Source: DAOTXK01 sp034435395 (GTDB taxonomy: Bacteria > Chloroflexota > Anaerolineae > Aggregatilineales > Ch27). From it: DNA of 37,826 nucleotides. The stretch is taken from positions 1 to 37,826 of the forward strand of contig DAOTXK010000179.1 in assembly GCA_034435395.1 (NCBI GenBank), given 5' to 3'. A program made the translations under genes and the position numbers. A model generated the notes under the pieces. That model was not told the origin of the DNA, searched no databases, and worked only from the letters and a program-made list of their open reading frames with translations. Positions 24,168-32,419 of the stretch are shown here, piece after piece; the first letter of the stretch is position 1; each line of letters opens with the position of its first letter.

Positions 24168-25538
24168 TCACCTGTTGGCTTCAAAGAAGGAAAAACCGCT
24201 GGCGTCCAGATCAATGGCGATCACGTCCCCCTCGCGCAGCCCCGCCCGGACCTGGCTCACCGTGTCGTTTTGCGCCCCCAGCTCGATGGCGCGCTCCACA
24301 GGCCGCCCCGCTTCGTCAATAACGTTCACAAAGGCTTCGTTACGCTGCCGGTCCAGGCGGATGTAAAGATTGGGCACGACCAGCACATCCCTGACCTCCT
24401 GCACGATGATCGTCGCCGCCGCCGTCATGCCCGGACGGATGGACGGGCCGGCTTCGGCAATGTCCAGGCGAAGCTCGTACACCACCACGCCCTCGCGTTG
24501 GGACGCCTCGTTGGCGACGCGCCCGACCACGCCGGAGAATGCCTCATCGGGTAACGCGTCCAGCCTCAGTTCAACCGGCTGGCCAGCCGACACCTGGGCA
24601 ATATCCACCTCATCGACATCCACCATCACATGCAGCCGCGACAGGTCAACGATCTCCACCGCTGGCAACCCGGCCGGGGTCGCCAACCCGCCGACCTGTA
24701 CATTGACCCGGTTCACGACGCCGGCAAACGGCGCGCGCAGGACCGTATCCTCATAGGCCGCCTGGGCGCGTTCCAGGGACAGCGCCGCCTGCTCCACCGC
24801 CACCGCTGCCCGATCAATCTCCAGTTGAGTTGGCCCGGCGCGCAGTTGATTCAACCGGGCCTGTGCCTGGGATACCCGCGCCAGAGCCGCCTCCAGTGCT
24901 TCCTGCGAAGGGCCTTCGCGGAGCCGTTCAAGCTGCAAGCGGGCAATCTCCGCCGAAAAACCAGCCGCGCCCACCGCCGCTTCCGATGCCTCCGAACGTC
25001 GTAGGTCCTGCGACACCTGGTCGGCATCGCGCATGGCCGTCAATGCCTGTTCGTAACGCAGCTCGGCAATCCGAATCGCCTCCGGATCGACGCTATTATC
25101 CCGCAGATCGACATAAGCCGCCCAGGCGCTGTTGACTTCCGCCTGAGCCGCGTCCAGCTCGTTCGGATCAGGCGGCTCCTGCATCATATCCAGATTGAGT
25201 TCGGCGATGCGCAGTGCCCATTCCGCTTGCTCAACGGCGATCCGCTGCAATTCCCCGTCAAGCTGGGCCAACACCTGCCCTGCCTCAACCGACTGCCCTT
25301 CTTCGACAAAAACGGCATCGACCACACCCGGCACATCAAAACTCAACCGGGCGATCCGTTCAGCTTCAACCCGGCCAGTGGCCCGCACGGAAACAACAAC
25401 ATCCCCCCGTTCCACCGTCGTGGTCTGCAAGCGAGCCACCTGGTTTTCGGCAGCGCTCTGCCACTGGTACCTCTGATACAGGGCGACCGCCGCCGCTATT
25501 CCCATGAACACAACCACTGTCACCAGCACCCTGCGCAT
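24168..25538 (-). CDS. HlyD-type efflux adaptor, first copy
   Basis: This 456-aa first gene of the operon has an N-terminal membrane anchor (VLVTVVVFMGIAAAVALY), a lipoyl half (VDAVFVEEGQSVEAGQVLAQLD), a long helical hairpin (about 95-270), and a barrel domain ending near residue 430. The frame is open to GTG 25571, but that is at the predicted RNA start; ATG 25538, with AGGGA 8 nt upstream, is chosen. Its stop overlaps the next adaptor. Having two adaptors suggests a mixed hexamer or two alternative complexes. No TolC-like channel is in the window. Confidence 0.92.
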   Translation of the reverse strand: MRRVLVTVVVFMGIAAAVALYQRYQWQSAAENQVARLQTTTVERGDVVVSVRATGRVEAERIARLSFDVPGVVDAVFVEEGQSVEAGQVLAQLDGELQRIAVEQAEWALRIAELNLDMMQEPPDPNELDAAQAEVNSAWAAYVDLRDNSVDPEAIRIAELRYEQALTAMRDADQVSQDLRRSEASEAAVGAAGFSAEIARLQLERLREGPSQEALEAALARVSQAQARLNQLRAGPTQLEIDRAAVAVEQAALSLERAQAAYEDTVLRAPFAGVVNRVNVQVGGLATPAGLPAVEIVDLSRLHVMVDVDEVDIAQVSAGQPVELRLDALPDEAFSGVVGRVANEASQREGVVVYELRLDIAEAGPSIRPGMTAAATIIVQEVRDVLVVPNLYIRLDRQRNEAFVNVIDEAGRPVERAIELGAQNDTVSQVRAGLREGDVIAIDLDASGFSFFEANR

Positions 25539-25579
25539 AACCGGCATCCCTGTCCCAGGAGTTGCCCTCACAATACCTC

Positions 25580-25588
25580 ACTATATCA
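25580..25588 (-). promoter_or_regulatory. Extended -10 promoter of the MacB-type export operon
   Basis: Minus strand TGATATAGT (plus 25580-25588). RNA would start near 25573 and leave a leader of about 35 nt. The element overlaps TCACAACT (25586-25593), one arm of an inverted repeat whose other arm, AGTTGTGA, lies at 25643-25650. Confidence 0.45.
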
Positions 25589-25650
25589 CAACTGAGGCCA
25601 ACGGGGCGTGATAAGTCGATGAGAGCCTGGCCGCCCACTGAGAGTTGTGA
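25586..25650. repeat. Spaced inverted repeat TCACAACT/AGTTGTGA
   Basis: The 8-bp arms at 25586-25593 and 25643-25650 are 49 bp apart, between the export operon and rex. The left arm overlaps the operon promoter. The arms resemble Rex half-sites (TTGTGAA-like), but the wide spacing is unlike a canonical Rex box. It could be a looping operator or chance. Confidence 0.35.
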
Positions 25651-25669
25651 CCCGCTCGCCCTCATCAGC

Positions 25670-25696
25670 GCCCGGCATCCGAGATGCCCGGCATCC
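25670..25696. repeat. Direct repeat GCCCGGCATCC x2 upstream of rex
   Basis: Two identical 11-bp copies (25670-25680, 25686-25696) are offset by 16 bp. The sequence between them also allows a 9-bp hairpin with one mismatch. It lies just upstream of the predicted rex promoter. Confidence 0.35.
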
Positions 25697-25699
25697 CGA

Positions 25700-25728
25700 T
25701 TGCCGTTGCCAGACTAACGTGGTAGCAT
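25700..25728 (+). promoter_or_regulatory. Predicted rex promoter
   Basis: TTGCCG (25700-25705), a 17-bp spacer and TAGCAT (25723-25728). RNA would start near 25735, about 42 nt before ATG 25777. Confidence 0.4.
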
Positions 25729-25776
25729 ATGTCGGATAATCCATCATACTGATTTATCCCAGGAGACACCCCGTCC

Positions 25777-26394
25777 ATGTCATCAGAAATTCCTGATATT
25801 GTCATTGGGCGCCTGCCAATATACCTGCGGGAGCTGACGCTCCTGTCTCTGGAAGGCGTGGAGGTGACGTCTTCTCACGAGTTAGGTCAACGCCTGGGGA
25901 TTAGCTCCGCCCAGATACGTAAGGATTTATCCTGGTTTGGCCCGTTCGGTAAACAGGGCACCGGTTATCATATCCACTACTTAAGGGATCAGCTCAGGAA
26001 AATTCTACAGGTCGACCGCGAATGGGCCGTCGCCCTGGTGGGCGCTGGCGACCTGGGCCGTGCCCTGGCGCGCTATGGGGGATTTGCCGACCGGGGATTC
26101 CGGATCGTGGCCATCTTCGACAACGATCCGGCCAAGATCGGCAGTTACGTCGGAAACCTTGAGGTCAAAAACATCACCGCCCTCAAAGACGAAGTCGCCG
26201 CCCGCAATGTGCAGGTGGCCATGGTTGCCGTCCCGGCAGTTGCCGCCCAGGAGACCACCAACCTGCTGGTGGAAGCAGGCATTCGGGCCATTCTCAACTA
26301 TGCGCCCATCACGCTCTCCGTGCCTGATGGCGTCCATGTCCAGCACATCGATCCAGCGGCTCATTTGCAGCATATGACCTACTATCTCCGCTAG
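25777..26394 (+). CDS. rex: Redox-sensing transcriptional repressor Rex
   Basis: Rex senses the NADH/NAD+ ratio and releases DNA when NADH rises, derepressing fermentative and respiratory genes. The 205-aa protein has the N-terminal winged helix (IGRLPIYLRELTLL, SSAQIRKDLSWFGPFG, about 9-58), a Rossmann domain with VGAGDLGRAL (88-97), and the C-terminal swapped helix with LQHMTYYLR. An AGGAGA ribosome site lies about 10 nt before the ATG. It is transcribed alone, divergently from the export operon and convergently with mreB. Likely targets cannot be fixed from this window. Confidence 0.96.
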   Translation: MSSEIPDIVIGRLPIYLRELTLLSLEGVEVTSSHELGQRLGISSAQIRKDLSWFGPFGKQGTGYHIHYLRDQLRKILQVDREWAVALVGAGDLGRALARYGGFADRGFRIVAIFDNDPAKIGSYVGNLEVKNITALKDEVAARNVQVAMVAVPAVAAQETTNLLVEAGIRAILNYAPITLSVPDGVHVQHIDPAAHLQHMTYYLR

Positions 26395-26420
26395 ATGACA
26401 GCCACGGGCTGAGGAGTCCC

Positions 26421-27440
26421 TCAGAACGTCTGGGCCCCGCTCAGCCCACGCATCAGCGCCGGATTATCCAGGGCGCGCCCGGCTCCTACCGCCGTCGCCA
26501 CAATGGGGTCCTCTGCCCGGAAGACCGGCACGCCCGTTTCCTGGGTGAGATACTGGTCAACGCCGCGCAGCAGCGCGCCCCCTCCCGTCAGCATCACCCC
26601 ACGATCGATGATGTCAGATGCCAGTTCAGGCGGCGTCCGCTCCAGCACCGACCTGGCCACTCGTGCGATCTCGCTCAACGGCTCGGTGATGGCTTCGACC
26701 ACCTCGCCGGTAGAGACACTGATCGTGCGCGGCAAACCGCCCACCTGGTCGCGGCCCTGGATTTCCATGGTCATCTCTTCGCCAATACCCACCGCTGCGC
26801 CGATTTGTATCTTGACCGATTCAGCGGTCGGCTCCCCGATAACCAGGCTGTACTTACGCCGGATGTAGTTGATGATCGCCTCATCCAGCCGGGAGCCGCC
26901 GACGCGCACGCTGTCCGCCACCACGATGCCGTTCATGGCCACCACCGCCGCTTGGCTGGCCCCCCCGCCTAACTCCAACACCATGTTGCCCGCGGGCGTG
27001 TTGACCGGAAGGCCCGCGCCGATGGCCGCCGCCAAAGGTGCTGGAATCAAAAACGCTTCGCGGGCGCCCGCCTGGATGGCGGCCTCGTGCACGGCCCGCC
27101 GTTCGACGCTTGTCACGCCGTAGGGCACACTGATGATGACCGTTGGCTTGAACAGCCGCACGCGGCCAAGAACCTTGTCAAAAAAGTAGCGGAGCATGGC
27201 CTCAGTCACTTCATAGTCGGCGATCACCCCATCCCGCAGCGGGCGCAGCACCTCAATGGTCTCCGGCGTGCGGCCCCACATATCCCGCGCTTCCTGCCCG
27301 ATGGCCACCACCAGCGGCGGTTCTTCATCCACCGTCAGGGCCACCAGTGACGGCTCCTGCAACACGATGCGCCCGTCGTAATAAATCAGCACATTCGTCG
27401 TGCCCAGGTCCACCCCAAGACGCCTGGAAAAAAGTGCCAT
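26421..27440 (-). CDS. mreB: Rod-shape determining protein MreB
   Basis: MreB is a bacterial actin that organises peptidoglycan synthesis along the cell length. The 339-aa protein has the actin-fold nucleotide site GVDLGTTNVLIYY (9-21), the phosphate-2 loop LELGGGASQAAVV, and the adenosine motif GVMLTGGGALLRG. The frame is open to 27569, but ATG 27440 follows GGAGGT by 5 nt and matches the usual N-terminus MALFSRRLGVDLG. No mreC or mreD follows, so this copy is separate from the usual mre cluster. Confidence 0.94.
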   Translation of the reverse strand: MALFSRRLGVDLGTTNVLIYYDGRIVLQEPSLVALTVDEEPPLVVAIGQEARDMWGRTPETIEVLRPLRDGVIADYEVTEAMLRYFFDKVLGRVRLFKPTVIISVPYGVTSVERRAVHEAAIQAGAREAFLIPAPLAAAIGAGLPVNTPAGNMVLELGGGASQAAVVAMNGIVVADSVRVGGSRLDEAIINYIRRKYSLVIGEPTAESVKIQIGAAVGIGEEMTMEIQGRDQVGGLPRTISVSTGEVVEAITEPLSEIARVARSVLERTPPELASDIIDRGVMLTGGGALLRGVDQYLTQETGVPVFRAEDPIVATAVGAGRALDNPALMRGLSGAQTF

Positions 27441-27443
27441 CTT

Positions 27444-27457
27444 GACCTCCAAAGGTC
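27444..27457 (-). promoter_or_regulatory. Hairpin overlapping the mreB ribosome site
   Basis: GACCT (27444-27448) and AGGTC (27453-27457) with a 4-nt loop form a perfect small stem that includes the GGAGGT ribosome site, 3 nt before the start codon. It could lower or regulate translation; the 5-bp stem is weak. Confidence 0.35.
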
Positions 27458-27681
27458 TTCCATAAAAATTGCGCCGTTTCCGTGGGTGACCAAAAGTGAC
27501 TCGCTGCGCCGGGCCACAGAAGCCCGCCAACCTCCGGCTCAGACCGATGAAGCAGCCCGGCCATGCCAATCAGCGTATACGATACCTCACAGGGAACAGA
27601 GATGTCTACCGCCAAAGTTAGTCCGAATTGGAAGGAATGCTCACCTGCCCGCCATCAACTCGCGCCACGCCCAACAAGAAA
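27458..27681. other. Non-coding stretch between mreB and the atp terminator
   Basis: The gap between mreB and atpC is 318 bases. Apart from the atp terminator and the mreB ribosome-site hairpin it shows no convincing gene. The short frames here are out of keeping with neighbours and run antisense into atpC. A direct repeat GTGACC/GTGACT (27486-27504) lies in the mreB leader, but no strong mreB promoter is recognised. Confidence 0.4.
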
Positions 27682-27708
27682 CACGCCCGGACAAGCTGTC
27701 CAGGCGTG
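27672..27708 (-). terminator. Rho-independent terminator of the atp operon
   Basis: A 12-position stem with one mismatch (CACGCC-C-GGACA at 27682-27693, TGTCC-A-GGCGTG at 27697-27708, 3-nt loop) is followed on the minus strand by TTTCTTGTT. It lies about 50 nt beyond the atpC stop. Confidence 0.75.
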
Positions 27709-27758
27709 CCACCCCCGAACAAGGACATGCGCCCTGGTTCACATCCTGACTCCAGGCA

Positions 27759-28214
27759 TCAATCTTCGTCTCCGCTCGCTGAGCTGCGAATCCGCACCGT
27801 CCCGGCGCGGGACTGTGTCCGCCGTCGGATGCGCACGGCCAGCTCAGCGCGGCGCAGTTCCTGGGCGATGATGGCAGCCTCCTCCGGCGGCGGCCCCTGG
27901 CGCATCATTTCCTCGGCTCGCCGACGGGCCGCCTCCGCCAGCTCCAGGTCGATCTCGTCGGCGTGCTCAACCATATCGGCCAGCACCACCACTCTGTCCG
28001 GGCGGACCTCCACAACGCCACCATAGACGGCGAAAACTTCCTCGGTATCGCCCCGTTTGACCCGCAGCTCGCCGAAATCCAGGGTGGTCAGCAGCGGCGT
28101 ATGGCGCGGCAGCACCCCCAGCACGCCCTCGCTGCCCGGCAGAATGACCATATCGGCGTCTGGCACATCGAGGATGAGCCTCTCCTGGGTCACAATCTCT
28201 ACGTGGATGGGCAT
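27759..28214 (-). CDS. atpC: F1 ATP synthase epsilon subunit
   Basis: This 151-aa rotor subunit of F1 links gamma to the c-ring and can inhibit ATP hydrolysis. The N-terminal beta-sandwich (HVEIVTQERLILDVPDADMV, LPGSEGVLGVLPRHTPLLT) is followed by a C-terminal helical pair (about 95-130) and a short charged tail. It is somewhat longer than the usual 130-140 aa. It is last in the operon, 29 nt after atpD, and is followed by a terminator. Confidence 0.95.
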   Translation of the reverse strand: MPIHVEIVTQERLILDVPDADMVILPGSEGVLGVLPRHTPLLTTLDFGELRVKRGDTEEVFAVYGGVVEVRPDRVVVLADMVEHADEIDLELAEAARRRAEEMMRQGPPPEEAAIIAQELRRAELAVRIRRRTQSRAGTVRIRSSASGDED

Positions 28215-28243
28215 GGGTTCCTCACCTCCCCGGTTGCAGCGCC

Positions 28244-29644
28244 CTAAGCCGAGCCGGATGGCTGGTAACGCGCGATCACATCCTCAATCGGGCCAGCCAT
28301 CCGGAACATCTCTTCCGGAATGTGATCCAGTTCCCCGTCCAGGATCATGCGGAACCCGCGAATCGTGTCTTTGACAGGCACGTAACGCCCTTCACGCCCG
28401 GTGAACTGCGTCGCCACAAACATGGGCTGGCTCAGGAACAATTCAATGCGTCGGGCACGCGCCACCAACTGTTTATCCTCATCGGACAGCTCGTCGATCC
28501 CCAGGATGGCAATGATGTCCTGCAAGTCCTTGTAGCGCTGCAACACGCGCTGCACTTCACGCGCCGTGCTGTAATGCTCCTCGCCCACAATCAAGGGGTC
28601 AAGGATACGGCTGGTACTGGCCAGGGGGTCCACTGCCGGATAGATACCCTTCTCCACAATGGCGCGTTCCAGGGCAATGGATCCATCGAGGTGGGTGAAC
28701 ACAGCCACCGGCGCCGGGTCCGAGTAGTCATCCGCCGGGACATACACCGCTTGCAGCGACGTGATCGAACCCGCCTTGGTGCTGGTGATACGCTCCTGTA
28801 GATCGCCCATCTCCTGCGCCAGCGTGGGCTGGTAGCCCACTGCCGAAGGCATGCGCCCCAACAGCGCCGATACCTCAGACCCGGCCAGGCTGAAGCGAAA
28901 GATGTTGTCAATGAACAGCAGCACGTCGCGACCTTCATCCCGGAAATGCTCGGCCATGGTCAGGCCGGACAGCCCGACCCGGAGACGCACGCCGGGCGGC
29001 TCGTTCATCTGCCCAAAGACCATCGCCGTCTGGTCGATCACGCCACTTTCGATCATCTCGTGATAAAGCTGCGTCCCTTCACGGGTGCGCTCCCCCACCC
29101 CGGCGAAGACCGAAAAGCCACTATGTTCGGTGGCGATTGACCGGATCAGTTCCATGATAATGATCGTCTTGCCGGTCCCGGCACCGCCAAAGATGCCCGC
29201 CTTGCCCCCCCGGCGGAAGGGAGCGATCAGATCGATGACCTTGATGCCCGTCTCAAACATCTCAATCGCGGTTGACTGCTCATCAAAGTCCGGCGCGGGC
29301 CGGTGAATCGGGCTGGTGGGAGCATCTTTCGGCGCGGGCTTGCCATCGATCGGACGACCCAAAACGTTGAACAACCGGCCCAGCACCGCCTCGCCCACCG
29401 GCACCGCGATGGGCAACCCGGTGGCGTAAGCCACATCACCCCGCCGCAGGCCATCGGTGGTGTCCATTGCCACCGTGCGTACCTGCTCATCGCCGAGATG
29501 CTGTTGCACTTCCAGAATGAGGTCATCGTCACCCGGACGAGGGACACGGACCGCGTCATAGATCTCTGGCAATTGACCCGACGGAAAGACTACATCCACC
29601 ACCGCCCCCAAGACCTGGGTCACTTTCCCCTGAACTTCACTCAT
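28244..29644 (-). CDS. atpD: F1 ATP synthase beta subunit
   Basis: This 466-aa catalytic subunit makes or hydrolyses ATP. It has P-loop GGAGTGKT (153-160), the catalytic-site GERTREG segment, and the DELSDED loop near 390, which transmits torque. The frame is open to 29662, but ATG 29644 follows GAGGAGA and begins at the normal N-terminus (MSEVQGKVTQVLGAVVDV). It lies 34 nt after atpG. Confidence 0.98.
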   Translation of the reverse strand: MSEVQGKVTQVLGAVVDVVFPSGQLPEIYDAVRVPRPGDDDLILEVQQHLGDEQVRTVAMDTTDGLRRGDVAYATGLPIAVPVGEAVLGRLFNVLGRPIDGKPAPKDAPTSPIHRPAPDFDEQSTAIEMFETGIKVIDLIAPFRRGGKAGIFGGAGTGKTIIIMELIRSIATEHSGFSVFAGVGERTREGTQLYHEMIESGVIDQTAMVFGQMNEPPGVRLRVGLSGLTMAEHFRDEGRDVLLFIDNIFRFSLAGSEVSALLGRMPSAVGYQPTLAQEMGDLQERITSTKAGSITSLQAVYVPADDYSDPAPVAVFTHLDGSIALERAIVEKGIYPAVDPLASTSRILDPLIVGEEHYSTAREVQRVLQRYKDLQDIIAILGIDELSDEDKQLVARARRIELFLSQPMFVATQFTGREGRYVPVKDTIRGFRMILDGELDHIPEEMFRMAGPIEDVIARYQPSGSA

Positions 29645-29678
29645 GAACGCCTGTCTCCTCAAATGTCGAGTCGTTGGC

Positions 29679-30638
29679 TCAATAAACTGCCGGCTCAGCC
29701 AGCATACCTGCCACGATTCTTCGGGCTTGCCCGCGCAGCGCCTCCACGCCGCCCACGATATCCAGGATCTCGTTGGTAATGGCCAGTTGTCGCGCCTTGT
29801 TAAAACTCAGCTGCAAGTCCCCAGCGAGCGCTTCTGCGTTCTCCGACGCGTTACGCATGGCCACCATCCGGGCCGAGTGCTCACTGGCCAGACTCTCCAG
29901 GACGGCCTGATATATCTGGAGTTCGGTAAACCGCGGCAGCACCTCTTCCAGGATGGCAGCGGCCGAGGGTTCATAGAGGTACTCTCGCCCTTCCGTCGTC
30001 GGGGTCGGCTGCCGCTTGATGTACTGCTCCACCACCGTATCGGTCGCCTGAAAGGGGCGTAACGGCAGCAGGCTGACCACAACCGGGCGCTGGGTCAGCG
30101 TGTTGATGAAATCAGTGTAGGCCACAAACACCTGGTCCGCATTACCGGCGATGAACTCGTCGATGACTGCCCGGGCGATCGGTCCCACCGTCTGAATCGA
30201 TGGCTCAGCAGGCAGGTTGCTGAACTCAGCCACGACATGCTGCCGCCGCCGGAGCAGGGCGTCGCGCCCTTTACGGCCAATCGTCACCCAGTCGACCGGG
30301 CACGTATCCCCACAGTGCACCCTGGCAAATTCCAGCGCCACGCGCACGACATTGGCATTATACGCCCCAGCCAGCCCCCGGTCGCCGGAAATCAACAGGA
30401 TAACAACCTTCCTCACCTGAGGCCGGACTTCCAACAGCGGGTGCAGGGTCACGCCGCCGCTCTGCGACGCCACATTGATCAGCACTTCCCAGGCCTTCTG
30501 GGCGTAGGCACGGCTGGCCAGGGCCTGCGCCTGCGCCTTGCGCGACCGCGACGCGGAAACCGCCTCCAGCGCACGTGTCACCTGGCCGATGTTTTTCACG
30601 CTGCGAATACGATTCCTGATTTCCCGGGTGTTAGGCAT
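29679..30638 (-). CDS. atpG: F1 ATP synthase gamma subunit
   Basis: This 319-aa central rotor shaft of F1 has the expected N-terminal helix (TREIRNRIRSVKNIGQVTRA) and C-terminal helix (NASENAEALAGDLQLSFNKARQ is the region before the end). It is longer than the roughly 290 aa of many bacteria, with a longer middle domain. It lies between atpA and atpD at short spacing, the classic order. Confidence 0.96.
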   Translation of the reverse strand: MPNTREIRNRIRSVKNIGQVTRALEAVSASRSRKAQAQALASRAYAQKAWEVLINVASQSGGVTLHPLLEVRPQVRKVVILLISGDRGLAGAYNANVVRVALEFARVHCGDTCPVDWVTIGRKGRDALLRRRQHVVAEFSNLPAEPSIQTVGPIARAVIDEFIAGNADQVFVAYTDFINTLTQRPVVVSLLPLRPFQATDTVVEQYIKRQPTPTTEGREYLYEPSAAAILEEVLPRFTELQIYQAVLESLASEHSARMVAMRNASENAEALAGDLQLSFNKARQLAITNEILDIVGGVEALRGQARRIVAGMLAEPAVY

Positions 30639-30650
30639 AACCGCGCCTCT

Positions 30651-32156
30651 CTACGCCCACGCCGTATTGAAGTCAGTAATCGCTGCTTTGAGGCGCACCT
30701 CAATGGCCTCGGTGAGTTCCTTCTGGGCCTCCAGGCCGCTGATCACATCCGGATACTGCGTCTGGACGAAGCGCATGAAGCCTTCTTCCCATTCCTTGAC
30801 GCGGTCCACCGCAATCGCATCCAGATAGCCGCGTGTGCCCGCATAGATCAGCAGGACCTGCTCCACCAAGGGAGTCGGATGGTACTGCGGCTGCTTCAAC
30901 ACCTCGGTCAGCCGCCGACCGCGTTCCAGCTTGGCCTGGGTTTCCTTGTCCAGGTCGGAGCCGAACTGGGCGAAAGCCGCCAGCTCGCGGAAGCTGGCCA
31001 TATCCAGCCGCAGACCGCCGGCCACTTGCCGCATCGCTTTCACCTGCGCGTCGCCGCCCACCCGGCTCACGCTGATGCCCGTATTCATCGCCGGGCGGAT
31101 ACCGGCGTAGAACAGGTCGCTTTCCAGGTAGATCTGCCCGTCGGTGATGGAAATCACGTTGGTGGGGATGTAGGCGGTCACGTCCCCCAGCAGCGTCTCG
31201 ATGATCGGCAGCGCCGTCAGGCTTCCCCCGCCGCGTGCCTCGCTCAACTGGGCGGCGCGCTCCAACAGGCGGCTGTGCAGGTAGAAGACATCGCCCGGAT
31301 ACGCCTCACGCCCTGGTGGTCGGCGCAGCAACAGGGATACCTGCCGATAGGCCCAGGCGTGTTTGGAGAGATCATCATAGATGGCCAGGGCATCTCCGCC
31401 ATGCTCCATGAAGTATTCGCCCATAGCGCAGCCCGAATACGGCGACAGGTATTGCAGCGCCGCTGGGTCCGAGGCGGAGGCGACCACCACGATGGTGTAA
31501 TCCATCGCGCCATGCTCCTCCAGCGTGGCCACGACGTTGGCAATTTCTCCTCTGCGCTTGCCGATAGCGACATAAATACAGATCAGGTCTTCACCTTTCT
31601 GGTTGATGATGGTGTCCACGGCCATGGCCGTTTTGCCGGTCTGGCGGTCGCCGATGATCAACTCCCGCTGGCCGCGCCCGATAGGGGTCAGGGCGTCAAT
31701 CACGCGAATCCCCGTCTGTACCGGGCGAAACACGTTCTGCCGCTCGATCACGCCTGGGGCAATCCGCTCGATGGCGTAATACTCAGCCGCCTCGATCGGG
31801 CCTTTGCCATCAATGGGATTACCCAGCGCATCCACCACGCGCCCGATCAGGCCCTCGCCCACCGGCACAGAAGCGATACGCCCCACTGCCCGAACCTCGT
31901 CACCTTCGCGGATGTCGGCGTACTCGCCCATGATGATGACGCCGACATTGCCCGCTTCCAGGTTGAAGGCGATGCCTAGAACACCGCTGCTGAAGCGCAC
32001 CAGCTCGCTCGCCCGCACATTGGGCAAGCCGGATACGCGGGCGATGCCGTCCCCGACTTCCACCACCTGACCGACTTCTATAGCTTCGACTTCCGGCCTG
32101 AAATCCTCGATTTGGGCCAGCAAAGACCGGGCGATATCGCTGGTGAATTCCGCCAT
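30651..32156 (-). CDS. atpA: F1 ATP synthase alpha subunit
   Basis: This 501-aa non-catalytic nucleotide-binding subunit of F1 has P-loop GDRQTGKT (169-176) and the SVSRVGGDAQVKAM segment with the arginine that reaches the beta catalytic site. ATG 32156 follows GGGGAGGA by 6 nt. It is the first atp gene in the window: no atpH (delta) and no F0 genes (atpB, atpE, atpF) precede it; the neighbour is proC, 263 nt away. Confidence 0.98.
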   Translation of the reverse strand: MAEFTSDIARSLLAQIEDFRPEVEAIEVGQVVEVGDGIARVSGLPNVRASELVRFSSGVLGIAFNLEAGNVGVIIMGEYADIREGDEVRAVGRIASVPVGEGLIGRVVDALGNPIDGKGPIEAAEYYAIERIAPGVIERQNVFRPVQTGIRVIDALTPIGRGQRELIIGDRQTGKTAMAVDTIINQKGEDLICIYVAIGKRRGEIANVVATLEEHGAMDYTIVVVASASDPAALQYLSPYSGCAMGEYFMEHGGDALAIYDDLSKHAWAYRQVSLLLRRPPGREAYPGDVFYLHSRLLERAAQLSEARGGGSLTALPIIETLLGDVTAYIPTNVISITDGQIYLESDLFYAGIRPAMNTGISVSRVGGDAQVKAMRQVAGGLRLDMASFRELAAFAQFGSDLDKETQAKLERGRRLTEVLKQPQYHPTPLVEQVLLIYAGTRGYLDAIAVDRVKEWEEGFMRFVQTQYPDVISGLEAQKELTEAIEVRLKAAITDFNTAWA

Positions 32157-32179
32157 GGATGTCCTCCCCAAACGTCATG

Positions 32180-32221
32180 AAAAAACACGGCGCAGACGGC
32201 GCTCGCCTCCTCGCCGCCGTC
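32180..32221 (-). promoter_or_regulatory. Terminator-like alternative hairpins in the atpA leader
   Basis: Reading the minus strand, GACGGCG (plus 32215-32221) can pair with CGCCGTC (plus 32195-32201), or its ACGGCG part can pair with CGCCGT (plus 32187-32192), which is followed by GTTTTTT (32180-32186). The second form looks like a terminator 24 nt before atpA. It may be an attenuator, or the terminator of proC if atpA has a promoter that I cannot see below it. Confidence 0.45.
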
Positions 32222-32419
32222 AATCTGAGCCTGATGCGCTAGACTGTCGCCAGTCACCGTTCACCTTAAGGGACGGCGGTCATCGCACAATATCGGACCG
32301 TGACTTCGTAATCCCGCTGGTGCGCCTGGCAGTGGTTGAGAAGTCCTTCACCAAGTCTACTCTATAAGAGTGAAAACGTCCACTTCCGTCCCTGGCCCTG
32401 CCGCCGGCGAGCTGGCTGC
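32222..32419. other. Spacer between proC and the atpA leader
   Basis: No gene or tRNA is seen. On the minus strand TGGACG, 17 bp, TAGACT (about 32358-32386) is a weak promoter candidate, overlapping a small palindrome ACTCTATAAGAGT (32359-32371). Confidence 0.3.

Noticed and set aside
22723..24366. 547-codon open frame on the plus strand
   Set aside because: It is antisense to the adaptor gene at 22747-24156 and has no domain; it is a codon-bias shadow.
25586..25650. Canonical Rex operator upstream of rex
   Set aside because: The TTGTGA-like arms are 49 bp apart rather than 4 bp, so it is not a standard Rex box; it is listed only as a repeat.
26409..26424. Terminator between rex and mreB
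   Set aside because: A 6-bp stem (CTGAGG/CCTCAG) spans the mreB stop, but no T-run follows on either strand.
27563..27871. 102-codon plus-strand frame in the mreB-atpC gap
   Set aside because: It crosses the atp terminator and runs antisense into atpC, with an unconvincing composition.
30237..31979. 580-codon open frame on the plus strand
   Set aside because: It is antisense to atpA and atpG, which are unmistakable. Long antisense frames are common in GC-rich coding DNA, and the translation is low-complexity and matches nothing.
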